Shown here one piece after another: positions 17,917 to 26,725 of a stretch of DNA of 39,645 nt (positions are counted from its first letter, which is position 1; each line of letters starts with the position of its first letter). Under the pieces are notes generated by a model. It was not told the origin of the DNA and made no database searches. It saw nothing but the letters and a program-made list of their open reading frames with translations. The DNA lies in contig NZ_JMPL01000031.1 of NCBI RefSeq assembly GCF_000735365.1, forward strand, positions 1 through 39,645. Reading direction: 5' to 3'. The stretch comes from Kluyvera ascorbata ATCC 33433. GTDB taxonomy: Bacteria; Pseudomonadota; Gammaproteobacteria; Enterobacterales; Enterobacteriaceae. Both the position numbers and the translations under genes were made by a program.

Positions 17917-18957
17917 ATGCAGTACCACCGTATCCCCCACAGCTCGCTTGAGATAAGCACCCTCGGGCTTGGCACAATGACGTTTGGTGAACAAAATAGC
18001 GAAGCCGACGCCCATGCACAGCTTGATTATGCCGTTAGCCAGGGCATTAATCTGATCGATGTCGCCGAGATGTACCCCGTTCCTCCGCGCCCGGAAACTC
18101 AGGGCCTTACCGAGACCTATGTCGGTAACTGGCTGGCCAAGCACGGCAACCGCGAGAAGCTGGTGATTGCTTCCAAGGTGAGCGGCCCTTCGCGCAACAA
18201 CGACAGCGGCATTCGCCCCAACCAAGCGCTGGACCGTAAAAACATTCGCGATGCGCTGCACAACTCGCTGACGCGCCTGCAAACCGACTATCTCGATCTC
18301 TACCAGGTACACTGGCCACAGCGCCCGACCAACTGCTTTGGCAAACTGGGCTACACCTGGGCCGACTCCGCGCCGGTAGTGTCGCTGCTGGAGACGCTGG
18401 AAGCGCTCACCGAATATCAGCGCGCCGGGAAGATTCGCTATATTGGCGTATCCAACGAGACGGCATTTGGCGTGATGCGCTATCTGCATCTGGCGGATAA
18501 ACACGACCTGCCGCGCATTGTCACCATCCAGAACCCGTACAGCCTGGTGAACCGTAGCTACGAAGTGGCGCTTGCGGAAGTGAGTCAGTTTGAAGGCGTT
18601 GAGCTGTTGGCTTACTCCTGCCTGGCCTTCGGGACGCTCACCGGTAAGTACCTGAACGGCGCGAAGCCTGCGGGTGCCCGTAATACGCTCTTTAGTCGTT
18701 TTACCCGCTACAGCGGTGAGCAGACGCAGAAGGCGGTGGCGGCATACGTCGATATCGCCAAACGCCATAACCTCGACCCGGCACAAATGGCGCTGGCGTT
18801 CGTTCGCCGTCAGCCGTTCGTTGCCAGCACACTGTTAGGTGCAACGACGATGGAGCAGTTGAAAACTAACGTTGAGAGTCTGCATCTGGAGTTAAGCGCG
18901 GACGTGTTAGCAGAGATTGAGGCGGTGCATCAGGTTTATACCTACCCGGCGCCTTAA
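17917..18957 (+). CDS. tas: Aldo-keto reductase family protein Tas
   Basis: Tas is an NADP(H)-dependent aldo-keto reductase, known in E. coli because extra copies complement tyrosine auxotrophy in starving cells. It has 346 residues, the same as E. coli. ATG 17917 (MQYHRIPHSSLE) follows an AAGGAAG site; an in-frame ATG at 17896 is less likely. AKR features are visible: Asp and Tyr of the catalytic tetrad in NLIDVAEMYPV, Lys in KLVIASKVSG, and His in YQVHWPQRP. The cofactor-binding region is IQNPYSLVNR and SCLAFGTLTGKY. It is convergent with lplT, with a pair of REP elements between them. The physiological substrate is not established. Confidence 0.95.
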   Translation: MQYHRIPHSSLEISTLGLGTMTFGEQNSEADAHAQLDYAVSQGINLIDVAEMYPVPPRPETQGLTETYVGNWLAKHGNREKLVIASKVSGPSRNNDSGIRPNQALDRKNIRDALHNSLTRLQTDYLDLYQVHWPQRPTNCFGKLGYTWADSAPVVSLLETLEALTEYQRAGKIRYIGVSNETAFGVMRYLHLADKHDLPRIVTIQNPYSLVNRSYEVALAEVSQFEGVELLAYSCLAFGTLTGKYLNGAKPAGARNTLFSRFTRYSGEQTQKAVAAYVDIAKRHNLDPAQMALAFVRRQPFVASTLLGATTMEQLKTNVESLHLELSADVLAEIEAVHQVYTYPAP

Positions 18958-18968
18958 GTTCGAGCGGT

Positions 18969-19041
18969 CCCGGGGGTCGCTGCGCTCGCCCGGGCTACAT
19001 TTATAGCCGTAGCCCGGCCAAGCGAAGCGCCGCCGGGCTCA
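18969..19041. repeat. REP-like palindrome pair between tas and lplT
   Basis: Two inverted GC-rich palindromes face each other: CCCGGGGGTCGCTGCGCTCG (from 18969) and GTAGCCCGGCCAAGCGAAGC (from 19009), each closing with GCCCGGG or GCCGGG arms. The paired, opposed arrangement is that of a BIME and it fills the convergent tas-lplT junction, where it may also limit read-through. Confidence 0.8.
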
Positions 19042-19043
19042 CA

Positions 19044-20237
19044 TCAGCGGCGTTTACCCCACAGCCACAGCGCGAGAATTGCCAGCGCAAACAGCACGCC
19101 AAAGCCAATCCCCACGCCGACCACCGGAATATTCACCGCCACCGCCAGCGAATAGAGCCCCAGCATAATCAGCATCGCGCTGTTTTCACCGAGGTTTTGT
19201 ACCGCGATCGCATTACCTGAACCCACGGTCTGTTTGCCGCGGTCCTGCAGCAGCGCATTGAGCGGCACCACGAAGAAGCCGCCGCAGATACCGATGATAA
19301 ATAGAAGTACGTACGCTGGCAGCAGCGCCTGCTGGAACGCAAAAATGGCAACAACCACGCCAATCAACACCCCGGCAGGCATACAGCGTGCCACGGTTTC
19401 AAGCGTCACCAGCTTTGCCGCCGCCCCCGCGCCAACCACAATCCCGACGGCGACCATCGCATTCAGATAGGTCGGCGTCGCGTTATCGGTAATCCCCAAT
19501 GCCACCGGCACCCACAGCACCAGCAGGAAACGCAGTGTCACTCCGGCTCCCCAGAACATACTGGTGCCGAGCAGTGAGAAACGCGTTTCACCGTTATGCC
19601 ACAGTACGTTGCAGGCATTGAAGAAGCTGCGGGTCATTGGGCCAAAACGCCAGGACTGCCCGGGACGGGCCGCCGGTAATTTGGGAATGAAAATGTTGGC
19701 AACCACCGCACCGCCATACACCACGGCACAAAGCGCCAGCGCACCCACCACACTCCAGTCAGCCACCACGCCACCGGCCACCGAGCCAATCAGGATGGCG
19801 GCAATGGTGGAGGCTTCCATCAGACCGTTCGCTTTCACCAGCTTATCGCCAGTGGTGATTTCACCCAGGATGCCGTACTTCGCTGGCGAGTAGGAGGCTG
19901 CGCCAATCCCCACCAGCGTGTAGCCGATAAACGGGTTCATACCTGCGCAAATTGTTGCCGCACCAATCAACTTCAGGCTGTTGGCGAACATCATCACCCG
20001 GCCTTTGCCAAAGCTATCCGCCACCTGGCCGACAAACGGGGCAAAGATGATGTAAGCGCCCACAAACACCATTTGCAGCACCGGCTGGCTCCACTCGGGA
20101 TAAAACTGCTGCTTCATGAGCGCCAGCACGGCAAACAGCAGCGCGTTATCGCCAAACGCCGAAAGGAACTGGGCGACAATGACCGCCATCATGCCTTTCG
20201 ACAGCAGGGAGTTGTTAGTGTGTACTGACTCACTCAT
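19044..20237 (-). CDS. lplT: Lysophospholipid transporter LplT
   Basis: LplT is an inner-membrane major facilitator that flips lysophospholipids (mainly lyso-PE) from the periplasmic to the cytoplasmic leaflet for re-acylation by Aas. It has 397 residues, the same as E. coli. The start is ATG 20237 (MSESVHTNN), inside the aas 3' end with an 8-bp overlap; a longer in-frame start at 20258 is unlikely. Hydrophobic segments fit 12 transmembrane helices, and the MFS loop [13 protein letters not shown] is present. The aas-lplT pair forms one operon, so transport and acylation are co-expressed. Confidence 0.96.
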   Translation of the reverse strand: MSESVHTNNSLLSKGMMAVIVAQFLSAFGDNALLFAVLALMKQQFYPEWSQPVLQMVFVGAYIIFAPFVGQVADSFGKGRVMMFANSLKLIGAATICAGMNPFIGYTLVGIGAASYSPAKYGILGEITTGDKLVKANGLMEASTIAAILIGSVAGGVVADWSVVGALALCAVVYGGAVVANIFIPKLPAARPGQSWRFGPMTRSFFNACNVLWHNGETRFSLLGTSMFWGAGVTLRFLLVLWVPVALGITDNATPTYLNAMVAVGIVVGAGAAAKLVTLETVARCMPAGVLIGVVVAIFAFQQALLPAYVLLFIIGICGGFFVVPLNALLQDRGKQTVGSGNAIAVQNLGENSAMLIMLGLYSLAVAVNIPVVGVGIGFGVLFALAILALWLWGKRR

Positions 20238-22389
20238 TCGGATGTTCCGTCTCTGCAACCATGCTCTTCAGGGTGACGAAATCCGGTTTACCGCTGCCAA
20301 GCAGCGGCAGCTGTTTAAGCCAGCGAATATCGCGGGGCACAGCCAGCTCCGGTACGCCATGGGCCCGCGCATACTGCAATAGCTTGTCGCGGGTCAGTTC
20401 ATTATCGGTGGTAAACAGCACCAGCGCCTCGCCTTTGCTGGCGTCGGTTTTCACCGCGGTAGCATGCATCTTCTCAGGCGATACGCCCAGTGCTAGCTGC
20501 TCAACAATCTCTAGCGAGACCATTTCGCCGGCAATTTTGGCAAAACGCTTCGCGCGGCCCTGAATTTGCACAAAGCCCTGCGCATCAAACGCGACAATGT
20601 CACCGGTGTCATACCAGCCGGTTTCCAGTTCGCCGTGCTGATTCTCCGCCGTCGGCACTTCCAGCACGCCCGGATTTTCAACGCGCAGATAGCCCGCCAT
20701 GATGTTCGGCCCCTTCAATTGCAGACGGCCGCCCTGCTCAATGCCCGGCACCTCCAGCAAACGCGCATCCATGCCCGGCAGAATACGCCCCACCGTGCCC
20801 GGCTTGGCCGCCATCGGCACGTTGATGGAAACCACCGGTGCGCACTCGGTCACGCCGTAACCTTCAAGAATTCGCAGGCCAAATTTGTCCTGCCAAAGTT
20901 CTTTGGTGCTCTGCTGCAGTTTTTCCGCGCCTGCCACGACATAGCGCAGACGATAGAAATCATACGGGTTGGCGAAGCGCGCGTAGTTGGCTAAGAAGGT
21001 AGATGTACCAAACAGCACGGTGCAGTTGCGGTCATAGACCAGCTCCGGCACCACGCGATAATGCAGTGGGCTTGGGTAGAGGAACACCTGCGCGCCGGTC
21101 AACAGCGGCGTGAACAGCCCCACCGTCAGGCCGAAGGAGTGGAACAGCGGCAGCGCCGACATAAAGCGGTCGTTGGCGGTGAAGTCGGCGATGGTTTTAA
21201 TCTGCTCGACGTTTGCCAGAATGCTTTTATGGCTGTGTACCACCCCTTTCGGATGGCCTTCAGAACCCGAGGTAAAGAGAATAATTGCCGGGTCTTCCGG
21301 CTTCTGCGCAACCTGCGCCAGACGTGGCATCAGCACGCGAGAGAAGATCCACAGCTTATCGGCGGTGGTGACATCCCCTTTTAAATCTTCGAGAAACACC
21401 CAGCGAACCTGGGTGAGCTGCTCGGTCAGGTGCCAGAGCTTGCCTTTATCAAGGAAAGTGCGGGAGGTAAAAATGGTGCCAATTTGCGCGGCGGTAATCG
21501 CACTGGTGAGCCCTTTGACTCCGGCGGTGTAGTTCATCATGGCCGGAATACGCCCACGAGCGATAGCGCCGAAAATAACCGCCGCGCTGATGCCCGCATT
21601 CGGCAGCATCAGGCCAATCTTTTCACCCTGTTTGCTGTATTTCTCCAGAATTCGCGCCACAAACAGCGTTTTGGTCAGCAGCTTGCGGTAGCTATCCGGC
21701 TGGAAGTTAATGTCTTCCACGCACGGTTTTTTCTCGCCGTAACGATGCATTGCCGTGAGCAAAGATTCATACAGGGTTTCGCGCGGACGCACCGCCATGC
21801 GCGCTTCCATCATAATCTGGTGCAGCATTTCGCCGGCGATTTTGCGCCGGTCGCGCGCGCGCGGCGCTTCCGGCATCGGCAGTGTCGTTGGCGGCAGCAG
21901 ATGCAGCGAGATGCGTGGGAACAGGCGCTGCTTCACCAGCCCCTTCAGGCGACTAAAGTGAGTCAGCTCCGCGCCTTCAATGCGTACCGGAATAATCGTC
22001 GCGCCAGACTTCGCCGCCACAAAGGCCGCGCCGTCATAAATCTTCATCAGCGAGCCGGATACCGAAATACGCCCTTCCGGGAATATCACTACCGGGCGGC
22101 CTTGTTCAATCAGGCGCACCAGATGCTTGATTGACATCGGTTTAGTGGGATCAAGCGGCACAAAATCGATAATGGGCGTCAGCCACCGCATAAACCATTT
22201 TTGCGAAATTGAGGTGTAGACGGCAAAAACCGGGCGAACGGGGAGAAATAACGCCAGCAGAATACCATCAAGAAATGAGACGTGGTTTGGCGTAATCAGC
22301 ACCTTTGGCTGGCTCAGCGCCTCGGTGTTTCCCGTCATCCTGACCCGGAAGAGCACCTTAAATAGCTGTCGGAAAAAACAGAGAAGCAT
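20230..22389 (-). CDS. aas: Bifunctional 2-acyl-GPE acyltransferase / acyl-ACP synthetase
   Basis: Aas activates a fatty acid on bound ACP and transfers it to 2-acyl-lysophospholipid at the inner membrane, repairing lyso-PE formed by lipoprotein acylation. It has 719 residues, the same as E. coli, from ATG 22389 (MLLCFFRQL). The N-terminal PlsC-like domain has the NHVSFLDG motif (residues 36-43) and the FPEGR motif. The C-terminal AMP-binding domain has [12 protein letters not shown], the adenylation core GYGVTE, and WYDTGDI. It lies upstream of lplT and downstream of the omrA/omrB sRNA genes, all on the minus strand. Confidence 0.97.
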   Translation of the reverse strand: MLLCFFRQLFKVLFRVRMTGNTEALSQPKVLITPNHVSFLDGILLALFLPVRPVFAVYTSISQKWFMRWLTPIIDFVPLDPTKPMSIKHLVRLIEQGRPVVIFPEGRISVSGSLMKIYDGAAFVAAKSGATIIPVRIEGAELTHFSRLKGLVKQRLFPRISLHLLPPTTLPMPEAPRARDRRKIAGEMLHQIMMEARMAVRPRETLYESLLTAMHRYGEKKPCVEDINFQPDSYRKLLTKTLFVARILEKYSKQGEKIGLMLPNAGISAAVIFGAIARGRIPAMMNYTAGVKGLTSAITAAQIGTIFTSRTFLDKGKLWHLTEQLTQVRWVFLEDLKGDVTTADKLWIFSRVLMPRLAQVAQKPEDPAIILFTSGSEGHPKGVVHSHKSILANVEQIKTIADFTANDRFMSALPLFHSFGLTVGLFTPLLTGAQVFLYPSPLHYRVVPELVYDRNCTVLFGTSTFLANYARFANPYDFYRLRYVVAGAEKLQQSTKELWQDKFGLRILEGYGVTECAPVVSINVPMAAKPGTVGRILPGMDARLLEVPGIEQGGRLQLKGPNIMAGYLRVENPGVLEVPTAENQHGELETGWYDTGDIVAFDAQGFVQIQGRAKRFAKIAGEMVSLEIVEQLALGVSPEKMHATAVKTDASKGEALVLFTTDNELTRDKLLQYARAHGVPELAVPRDIRWLKQLPLLGSGKPDFVTLKSMVAETEHPNE

Positions 22390-22470
22390 ACAAACTCCTT
22401 TTGCCATAGTTTTGTCATTGAAGGTTACACGAGAAAACTGTGGAAAAGCAGTCCGGGACGAAAGTCAGGC

Positions 22471-22560
22471 AAAAAAAAACCTGCGCATCTGCGCAGGTCG
22501 GTGTAAGTGATGAAGTACGCAAGGCGTACCATGAAACATTCACCAATCAATACCTCTGGG
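22471..22560 (-). ncRNA. omrA: Small regulatory RNA OmrA
   Basis: Reading the minus strand from 22560 gives CCCAGAGGTATTGATTGGTG, the conserved seed end of OmrA. It ends in the hairpin ACCTGCGCAGATGCGCAGGT plus a run of nine T. The length is about 90 nt (E. coli 88). The middle (GGTACGCCTTGCGTACTTCATC) is variable between species. OmrA acts with Hfq to repress outer-membrane protein and curli genes (ompT, cirA, csgD) and is activated by OmpR. A -10-like GACAAT lies at positions -12 to -7. It is the first of a tandem pair between aas and galR, as in E. coli. Confidence 0.95.
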
Positions 22561-22674
22561 ACTGCTATTGTCGCGCCCTCCACACCCCGCAACCAGCGGA
22601 AAAGCGCAAGAGAATAAGCGCAAATGAAACGAGGTATTGCGATTGTCGGGAACTGTAACAGGCGGGCGCGAAGC

Positions 22675-22758
22675 AAAAAAAAACCTGCGCATCTGCGCAG
22701 GTTGGTGTAATCAAGTGGTCAACCTTGTGGGGCGACTTCACCTATCAATACCTCTGGG
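22675..22758 (-). ncRNA. omrB: Small regulatory RNA OmrB
   Basis: From 22758 on the minus strand the RNA begins CCCAGAGGTATTGATAGGTG. The change T to A at position 16 is the same one that separates OmrB from OmrA in E. coli. It ends with the same terminator hairpin and a run of nine T at 22675-22683. The length is about 84 nt (E. coli 82). The two sRNAs share their first 15 bases and their terminator, but the internal 45 or so bases differ. An OmpR-dependent promoter upstream is expected from E. coli but was not located precisely. Confidence 0.95.
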
Positions 22759-23016
22759 ATAATCAGATTAGCAAGTCGCCTAACGCGTTCTCCAGCAGAC
22801 ATTCGCAACAGCATTTCGCAAAGTGTAAGCAAACGTTTGAATTCTCGCGTTTCGTTGCAGGGTTTCGCACAGCGCGGTGTCACTTTTCCTGGTAATGTCA
22901 CTTCTGCATCATAATTGTGCAATTCACCACACCGCCATCCTTGAATAGCACGGGGATTTCCGTAACACTGTTGTGGTGTAAGCGTTTACCCTCAGAATTT
23001 TTGATTAAGGCATATT
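22759..23016. promoter_or_regulatory. omrB/galR divergent promoter region with GalR operator
   Basis: The sequence GTGTAAGCGTTTACCC at 22976-22991 matches the GalR/GalS operator consensus GTGTAAnCGnTTACAC in 15 of 16 positions. It lies 25 bp before the galR start and fits autoregulation of galR. No gene is supported in this 258-bp gap. Confidence 0.75.
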
Positions 23017-24033
23017 ATGGCGACAATAAAAGATGTGGCCCGGCTTGCAGGCGTCTCCGTCGCCACCGTATCCCGCGTCATCAACAACTCCCCTAAAGCC
23101 AGCGATGCCTCGCGCCAGGCGGTCTCCGCCGCTATGGAAACGCTAAGCTATCATCCCAACGCCAACGCGCGTGCGCTGGCCCAGCAGTCGACCGAAACCG
23201 TCGGCCTGGTGGTGGGCGATGTGTCCGATCCCTTTTTCGGCGCCATGGTCAAAGCCGTGGAGCAGGTGGCCTATAACACCGGCAATTTTTTACTGATCGG
23301 CAACGGCTATCATAACGAAACCAAAGAACGTCAGGCCATTGAGCAGCTTATCCGCCATCGCTGTGCGGCGCTGGTCGTGCACGCCAAGCTCATCCCCGAT
23401 GCCGAACTGGCTGATTTAATGAAGCAGATCCCCGGCATGGTACTGATAAACCGCATTCTGCCCGGCTTTGAAAAGCGCTGCGTGGCGCTGGATGACCGTT
23501 ACGGCGCCTGGCTCGCCACCCGCCATCTGATTCAGCAAGGTCATACCCGCATCGGCTATATTTGCTCGAACCATACGATTTCGGATGCGGAGGATCGTTT
23601 ACAGGGCTACTACGATGCCCTGAAAGAGAGCGGCCTGCCGTGCAATGAGCGGCTGGTGACCTTCGCCGAACCGGACGAGAGCGGCGGTGAACAGGCGATG
23701 ACCGAACTGTTAGGCCGCGGCAAGCAATTTACCGCGGTGGCCTGCTACAACGATTCGATGGCCGCTGGCGCGATGGGCGTGCTCAACGATAACGGTATCG
23801 ACGTACCGCAGGAAATTTCGCTGATTGGCTTCGATGATGTGTTGGTTTCCCGCTACGTGCGTCCGCGCTTGACCACCATCCGCTACCCGATTGTCACCAT
23901 GGCCACTCAGGCGGCGGAGCTGGCGCTGGCGCTGGCAGAAAAGCGCCCGCTGCCGGATATCACCCATCTGTTCAGCCCGACGCTGGTGCGCCGTCACTCG
24001 GTGAGCTCACCGGCGGAAGACGTTAAGTCGTAG
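23017..24033 (+). CDS. galR: Galactose operon repressor GalR
   Basis: GalR is a LacI-family repressor of the galactose regulon, induced by D-galactose. It has 338 residues (E. coli 343). The N-terminal helix-turn-helix is ATIKDVARLAGVSVATVSRV with hinge helix residues NPNARALAQQ. The periplasmic-binding-like core includes VGLVVGDVSDPFFGAMVKAV and AVACYNDSMAAGAMGVL. The C-terminus diverges from E. coli after VRRHSVSSPAE and is slightly shorter. Its 3' end overlaps the convergent GNAT gene by 40 bp. Confidence 0.96.
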   Translation: MATIKDVARLAGVSVATVSRVINNSPKASDASRQAVSAAMETLSYHPNANARALAQQSTETVGLVVGDVSDPFFGAMVKAVEQVAYNTGNFLLIGNGYHNETKERQAIEQLIRHRCAALVVHAKLIPDAELADLMKQIPGMVLINRILPGFEKRCVALDDRYGAWLATRHLIQQGHTRIGYICSNHTISDAEDRLQGYYDALKESGLPCNERLVTFAEPDESGGEQAMTELLGRGKQFTAVACYNDSMAAGAMGVLNDNGIDVPQEISLIGFDDVLVSRYVRPRLTTIRYPIVTMATQAAELALALAEKRPLPDITHLFSPTLVRRHSVSSPAEDVKS

Positions 24034-24473
24034 CGATAAAGGTGTACGGTGGTGTCCGGGTAATCCAGGGCATCGCCGATGTACTGCCAACCGAAGCGCT
24101 CATAAAAATCCCGGCAAGCCGAATAGAGGTGCAGCTGCGTAAACCCCTGCCGTGCGGCATAGGTCATCACGTGGCGCTGAAGCTGCCCCGCCAGGCCACA
24201 GCCGCGCGATTCAGGCGTGACATACAGCGCCGCCATCCACGGCCATAAATCCTGACGGCTAATTAAATCGCAGCGCCATAGGCCTACGGTCCCCACCACT
24301 TTCTCATCTTCAACGGCAATAAAGGTAAGCGGCAGTGTGCCAGGGATCTGGCTGTGTTCGATGATGCTGGCAAAAAAGGCGCGTGACAGACTCCCACCAC
24401 CAAAAGCGTGCCACAGCCAGTCGGTCACCTGACCGGCGAAGTGCGGACAGTCATGCAGCGGCAGGATGGTCAC
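23994..24473 (-). CDS. GNAT-family N-acetyltransferase
   Basis: This is a 159-residue GNAT acetyltransferase. The acetyl-CoA pyrophosphate-binding motif A is visible as ESRGCGLAGQLQRHVM, preceded by the beta strand AALYVTPE and followed by GFTQLHLYSACRDFYERFGW, a common GNAT C-terminal motif. The start is GTG at 24473, overlapping the TGA of the upstream GntR regulator (GTGA), so the two are probably translated together. The acetylated substrate is unknown. The 3' end overlaps convergent galR by 40 bp. The gene is absent from this position in E. coli K-12. Confidence 0.85.
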   Translation of the reverse strand: MTILPLHDCPHFAGQVTDWLWHAFGGGSLSRAFFASIIEHSQIPGTLPLTFIAVEDEKVVGTVGLWRCDLISRQDLWPWMAALYVTPESRGCGLAGQLQRHVMTYAARQGFTQLHLYSACRDFYERFGWQYIGDALDYPDTTVHLYRYDLTSSAGELTE

Positions 24474-25243
24474 ATTACTTTTCCCTGGAAGATAGACACA
24501 GATTCAAACAGATAACCGTCAAAATCCGGCGCGTCTTCGTCAGACAGTTCCATCAGGCTATTTTTGACGTTCTCAAGATGTTGCCCCATCGCCTGCCAGG
24601 CCCCCATCACATCACGGCGACGCAGCGCGGCCAGGATGGTCTGTCGGTCTCCAAGCCACTTCAGCCGGTAGGTACGGCTAGCAATATGGGCATTGAACTG
24701 TTGCCACAGCGGGCTGCTGTCCATCTGGATCCAGACGCGTTCAATAGTCGACAGTAACATTTGGTTTTGCGTGGCTCCCGCCAGCACCAGATGGAATAGG
24801 CGGCCATTGTCCTGGCTGGTATCATTCAGCGCAATAGCCCGTTGTTCTTGCTCGATAATCTGTTTGAGGTTATCGATATCCGCGCGGGTTGCCATCTTCG
24901 CGGCGAAGGCGGCAATGTTGCTCTCCAGCAGTTGGCGGGCCTGCAGAATTTCAAACGGGCCAACGTCGCTGCTTAGCATCCGCTCTTCCTCACCGTCGCA
25001 CTCCTGTGGAATGCGCATCACGTATACGCCGGACCCCTGGCGGATATCCACCGTTCCCTGAAGTTCCAGCATCAACAGCGCTTCACGCACGATGGTGCGG
25101 CTGACGCCGTAGGTTTCGGCGATATTGCGTTCTGGCGGCAGGCGCGACCCGACGGGATAGCGACCCTGCATAATCTGAGCGCGCAAATCATCGCCAATCT
25201 CCTGATAGGGTTTCTTTTCCGGCGGAACGGTAGCCTTCTCCAC
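24470..25243 (-). CDS. GntR/FCD-family transcriptional regulator, UxuR/ExuR-like
   Basis: This protein has 257 residues. The N-terminal winged helix (about residues 12-78) contains GSRLPPERNIAETYGVSRTI and VREALLMLELQGTV. The C-terminal all-helical FCD ligand domain contains GPFEILQARQLLESNIAAF and ends ENVKNSLMELSDEDAPDFDGY. These stretches closely resemble E. coli UxuR, whose ligands are hexuronate derivatives. Translation starts at GTG 25243 after an AGGTGA site. It lies 47 bp downstream of the GH1 gene on the same strand and overlaps the GNAT gene. It probably belongs to the EIIC-GH1-GntR-GNAT transcription unit and binds the TGGTATnCCA palindromes upstream of EIIC; that binding is inferred. 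Confidence 0.88.
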   Translation of the reverse strand: MEKATVPPEKKPYQEIGDDLRAQIMQGRYPVGSRLPPERNIAETYGVSRTIVREALLMLELQGTVDIRQGSGVYVMRIPQECDGEEERMLSSDVGPFEILQARQLLESNIAAFAAKMATRADIDNLKQIIEQEQRAIALNDTSQDNGRLFHLVLAGATQNQMLLSTIERVWIQMDSSPLWQQFNAHIASRTYRLKWLGDRQTILAALRRRDVMGAWQAMGQHLENVKNSLMELSDEDAPDFDGYLFESVSIFQGKVM

Positions 25244-25290
25244 AATATCACCTGTACGTTATGCGAATATCGGCGCTATCTTAGCAAAAA

Positions 25291-26718
25291 TTAGCGCCAT
25301 TCATCATCGATATCCACCACCAGCTCGCGGCTGTCCCGTAGCTGCCGGAACCAGTTAGCTGAGGCTTTTGGCCGCCGCGCACGGTCGTTATTGAGGTCGA
25401 TTTCAATCAGCCCATAGCGATTTTTAAAGGCGTTCATCGGCGAGACGTTGTCGGTAAAAGCCCACAGCATATAGCCATGGCAGTTAGCCCCGTCTTCTTT
25501 CGCCCGCAGCGTCTGCCACAGATGCTCGCTGATAAAACGGATGCGGTAGTCATCGGCAATCACGCCGTCGGCGTTACGGAACTGACCTTCATTTTCCACG
25601 CCCATACCGCTTTCAGCGACAAACCATGGAATATTGCGGTAGTCGTTTTTGATACGCATCGCCATGTCGTAGACAATCTGCGGGTAGATTTCCCAACCGC
25701 GCGAGTTGTTCATCTTACGACCCGGCAGTTCAAACGGTTCGTAGTACCAGGCCGGATGGAACGGCGTGTCCGGGTGCCAGGCACGCGACGGCGCTTTTAC
25801 CCTGTGCGGGTAATAGAGGTTAATGCCCAGCTCATCGACCGTGTTGTCGCGGATAATCGCCAGCTCATCGGCGTGGTAGTCCCAGGTAACCGCGTGTTTC
25901 TCCAGCAGCGTGAAAAGCTCAGCAGGATATGTACCGTGCACCAGCGGGTCGAGGAATACGCGGTTGTAGAACAGGTCATACACCTCGGCTGCACGCTGGT
26001 CGTGAGCGGCATGAGAACGCGGATAGGTCACCTCAGGGTTGAGAATGCAGCCAACGGTTCCCGGGTAGCCTTTCTCGCGGAACAGCTTCACCACTTTCGC
26101 CGTGGCCAGCACCTTGTGGTGGTTCCACTGCATCCATTTCCCCGTATTTTGTTCATACGGCCAGCGCAGCGCGTCCAGATAGACGCGGGTCTGCACCACA
26201 ATCGGCTCGTTAAAGGTAAACCAGCGCGTAACCTTGTGGTGATAGCGGGCAAACACCTGCTCAACGTAGCGCACGTAGAGCTCGACCACCTTTTTCGAGC
26301 CCCAGCCGCCGTACTGTTCCAGTAGGTAGCCCGGCAGCTCATAGTGCTCAAGACAGATCATCGGCTCGATACCGTTGACCAGCAGTTCATCAAAAAGCTG
26401 GTCGTAATAGGCGGCATACTCTTCATCCACCGTGACCGCCTCGTAGTCGGTTAAAAAGCGCGACCAGTTAATCGAGGTACGGTAGTGGGTTAAGCCCGCC
26501 AGCTTCATCAACTGCACGTCTTCACGAAAGCGGTTGATAAAATCGGTGGCAACAGCCGGGCCGTAGCCGTTGTGCCAGACGTGGCGATCGTTCTTGTACC
26601 AGAGATCGGGCCAGGAATCCTGCCCCGGTTTCTTCCCACTCCAGCCTTCCGTTTGCCAGGCCGAAGCGGCAGCCCCGAGAATAAAGTCATCGGGAATGGT
26701 CATCCGTTTTATGCTCAT
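25291..26718 (-). CDS. Glycoside hydrolase family 1, probable 6-phospho-beta-glucosidase
   Basis: This 475-residue GH1 enzyme hydrolyses a phosphorylated beta-glycoside in the cytoplasm after PTS uptake. The acid/base is Glu171 in WFTFNEP and the nucleophile is Glu369 in FVAESGMG, where the usual ENG is ESG. The C-terminal KNRYGLIEID resembles the Lys/Tyr phosphate-contacting loop of 6-phospho-glycosidases. ATG 26718 is chosen because GAGGATGC precedes it and the family start (MTIPDDFILGAAASAWQTEG) follows at once; the frame is open further upstream but overlaps the EIIC gene. It starts 7 bp after the EIIC stop, so the two form an operon. The exact sugar cannot be named. Confidence 0.88.
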   Translation of the reverse strand: MSIKRMTIPDDFILGAAASAWQTEGWSGKKPGQDSWPDLWYKNDRHVWHNGYGPAVATDFINRFREDVQLMKLAGLTHYRTSINWSRFLTDYEAVTVDEEYAAYYDQLFDELLVNGIEPMICLEHYELPGYLLEQYGGWGSKKVVELYVRYVEQVFARYHHKVTRWFTFNEPIVVQTRVYLDALRWPYEQNTGKWMQWNHHKVLATAKVVKLFREKGYPGTVGCILNPEVTYPRSHAAHDQRAAEVYDLFYNRVFLDPLVHGTYPAELFTLLEKHAVTWDYHADELAIIRDNTVDELGINLYYPHRVKAPSRAWHPDTPFHPAWYYEPFELPGRKMNNSRGWEIYPQIVYDMAMRIKNDYRNIPWFVAESGMGVENEGQFRNADGVIADDYRIRFISEHLWQTLRAKEDGANCHGYMLWAFTDNVSPMNAFKNRYGLIEIDLNNDRARRPKASANWFRQLRDSRELVVDIDDEWR

Positions 26719-26725
26719 AGCATCC

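Noticed and set aside
22424-22922. Small open frames around omrA/omrB
   Set aside because: They overlap the sRNA genes and promoters, lack ribosome sites, and encode no recognisable protein.
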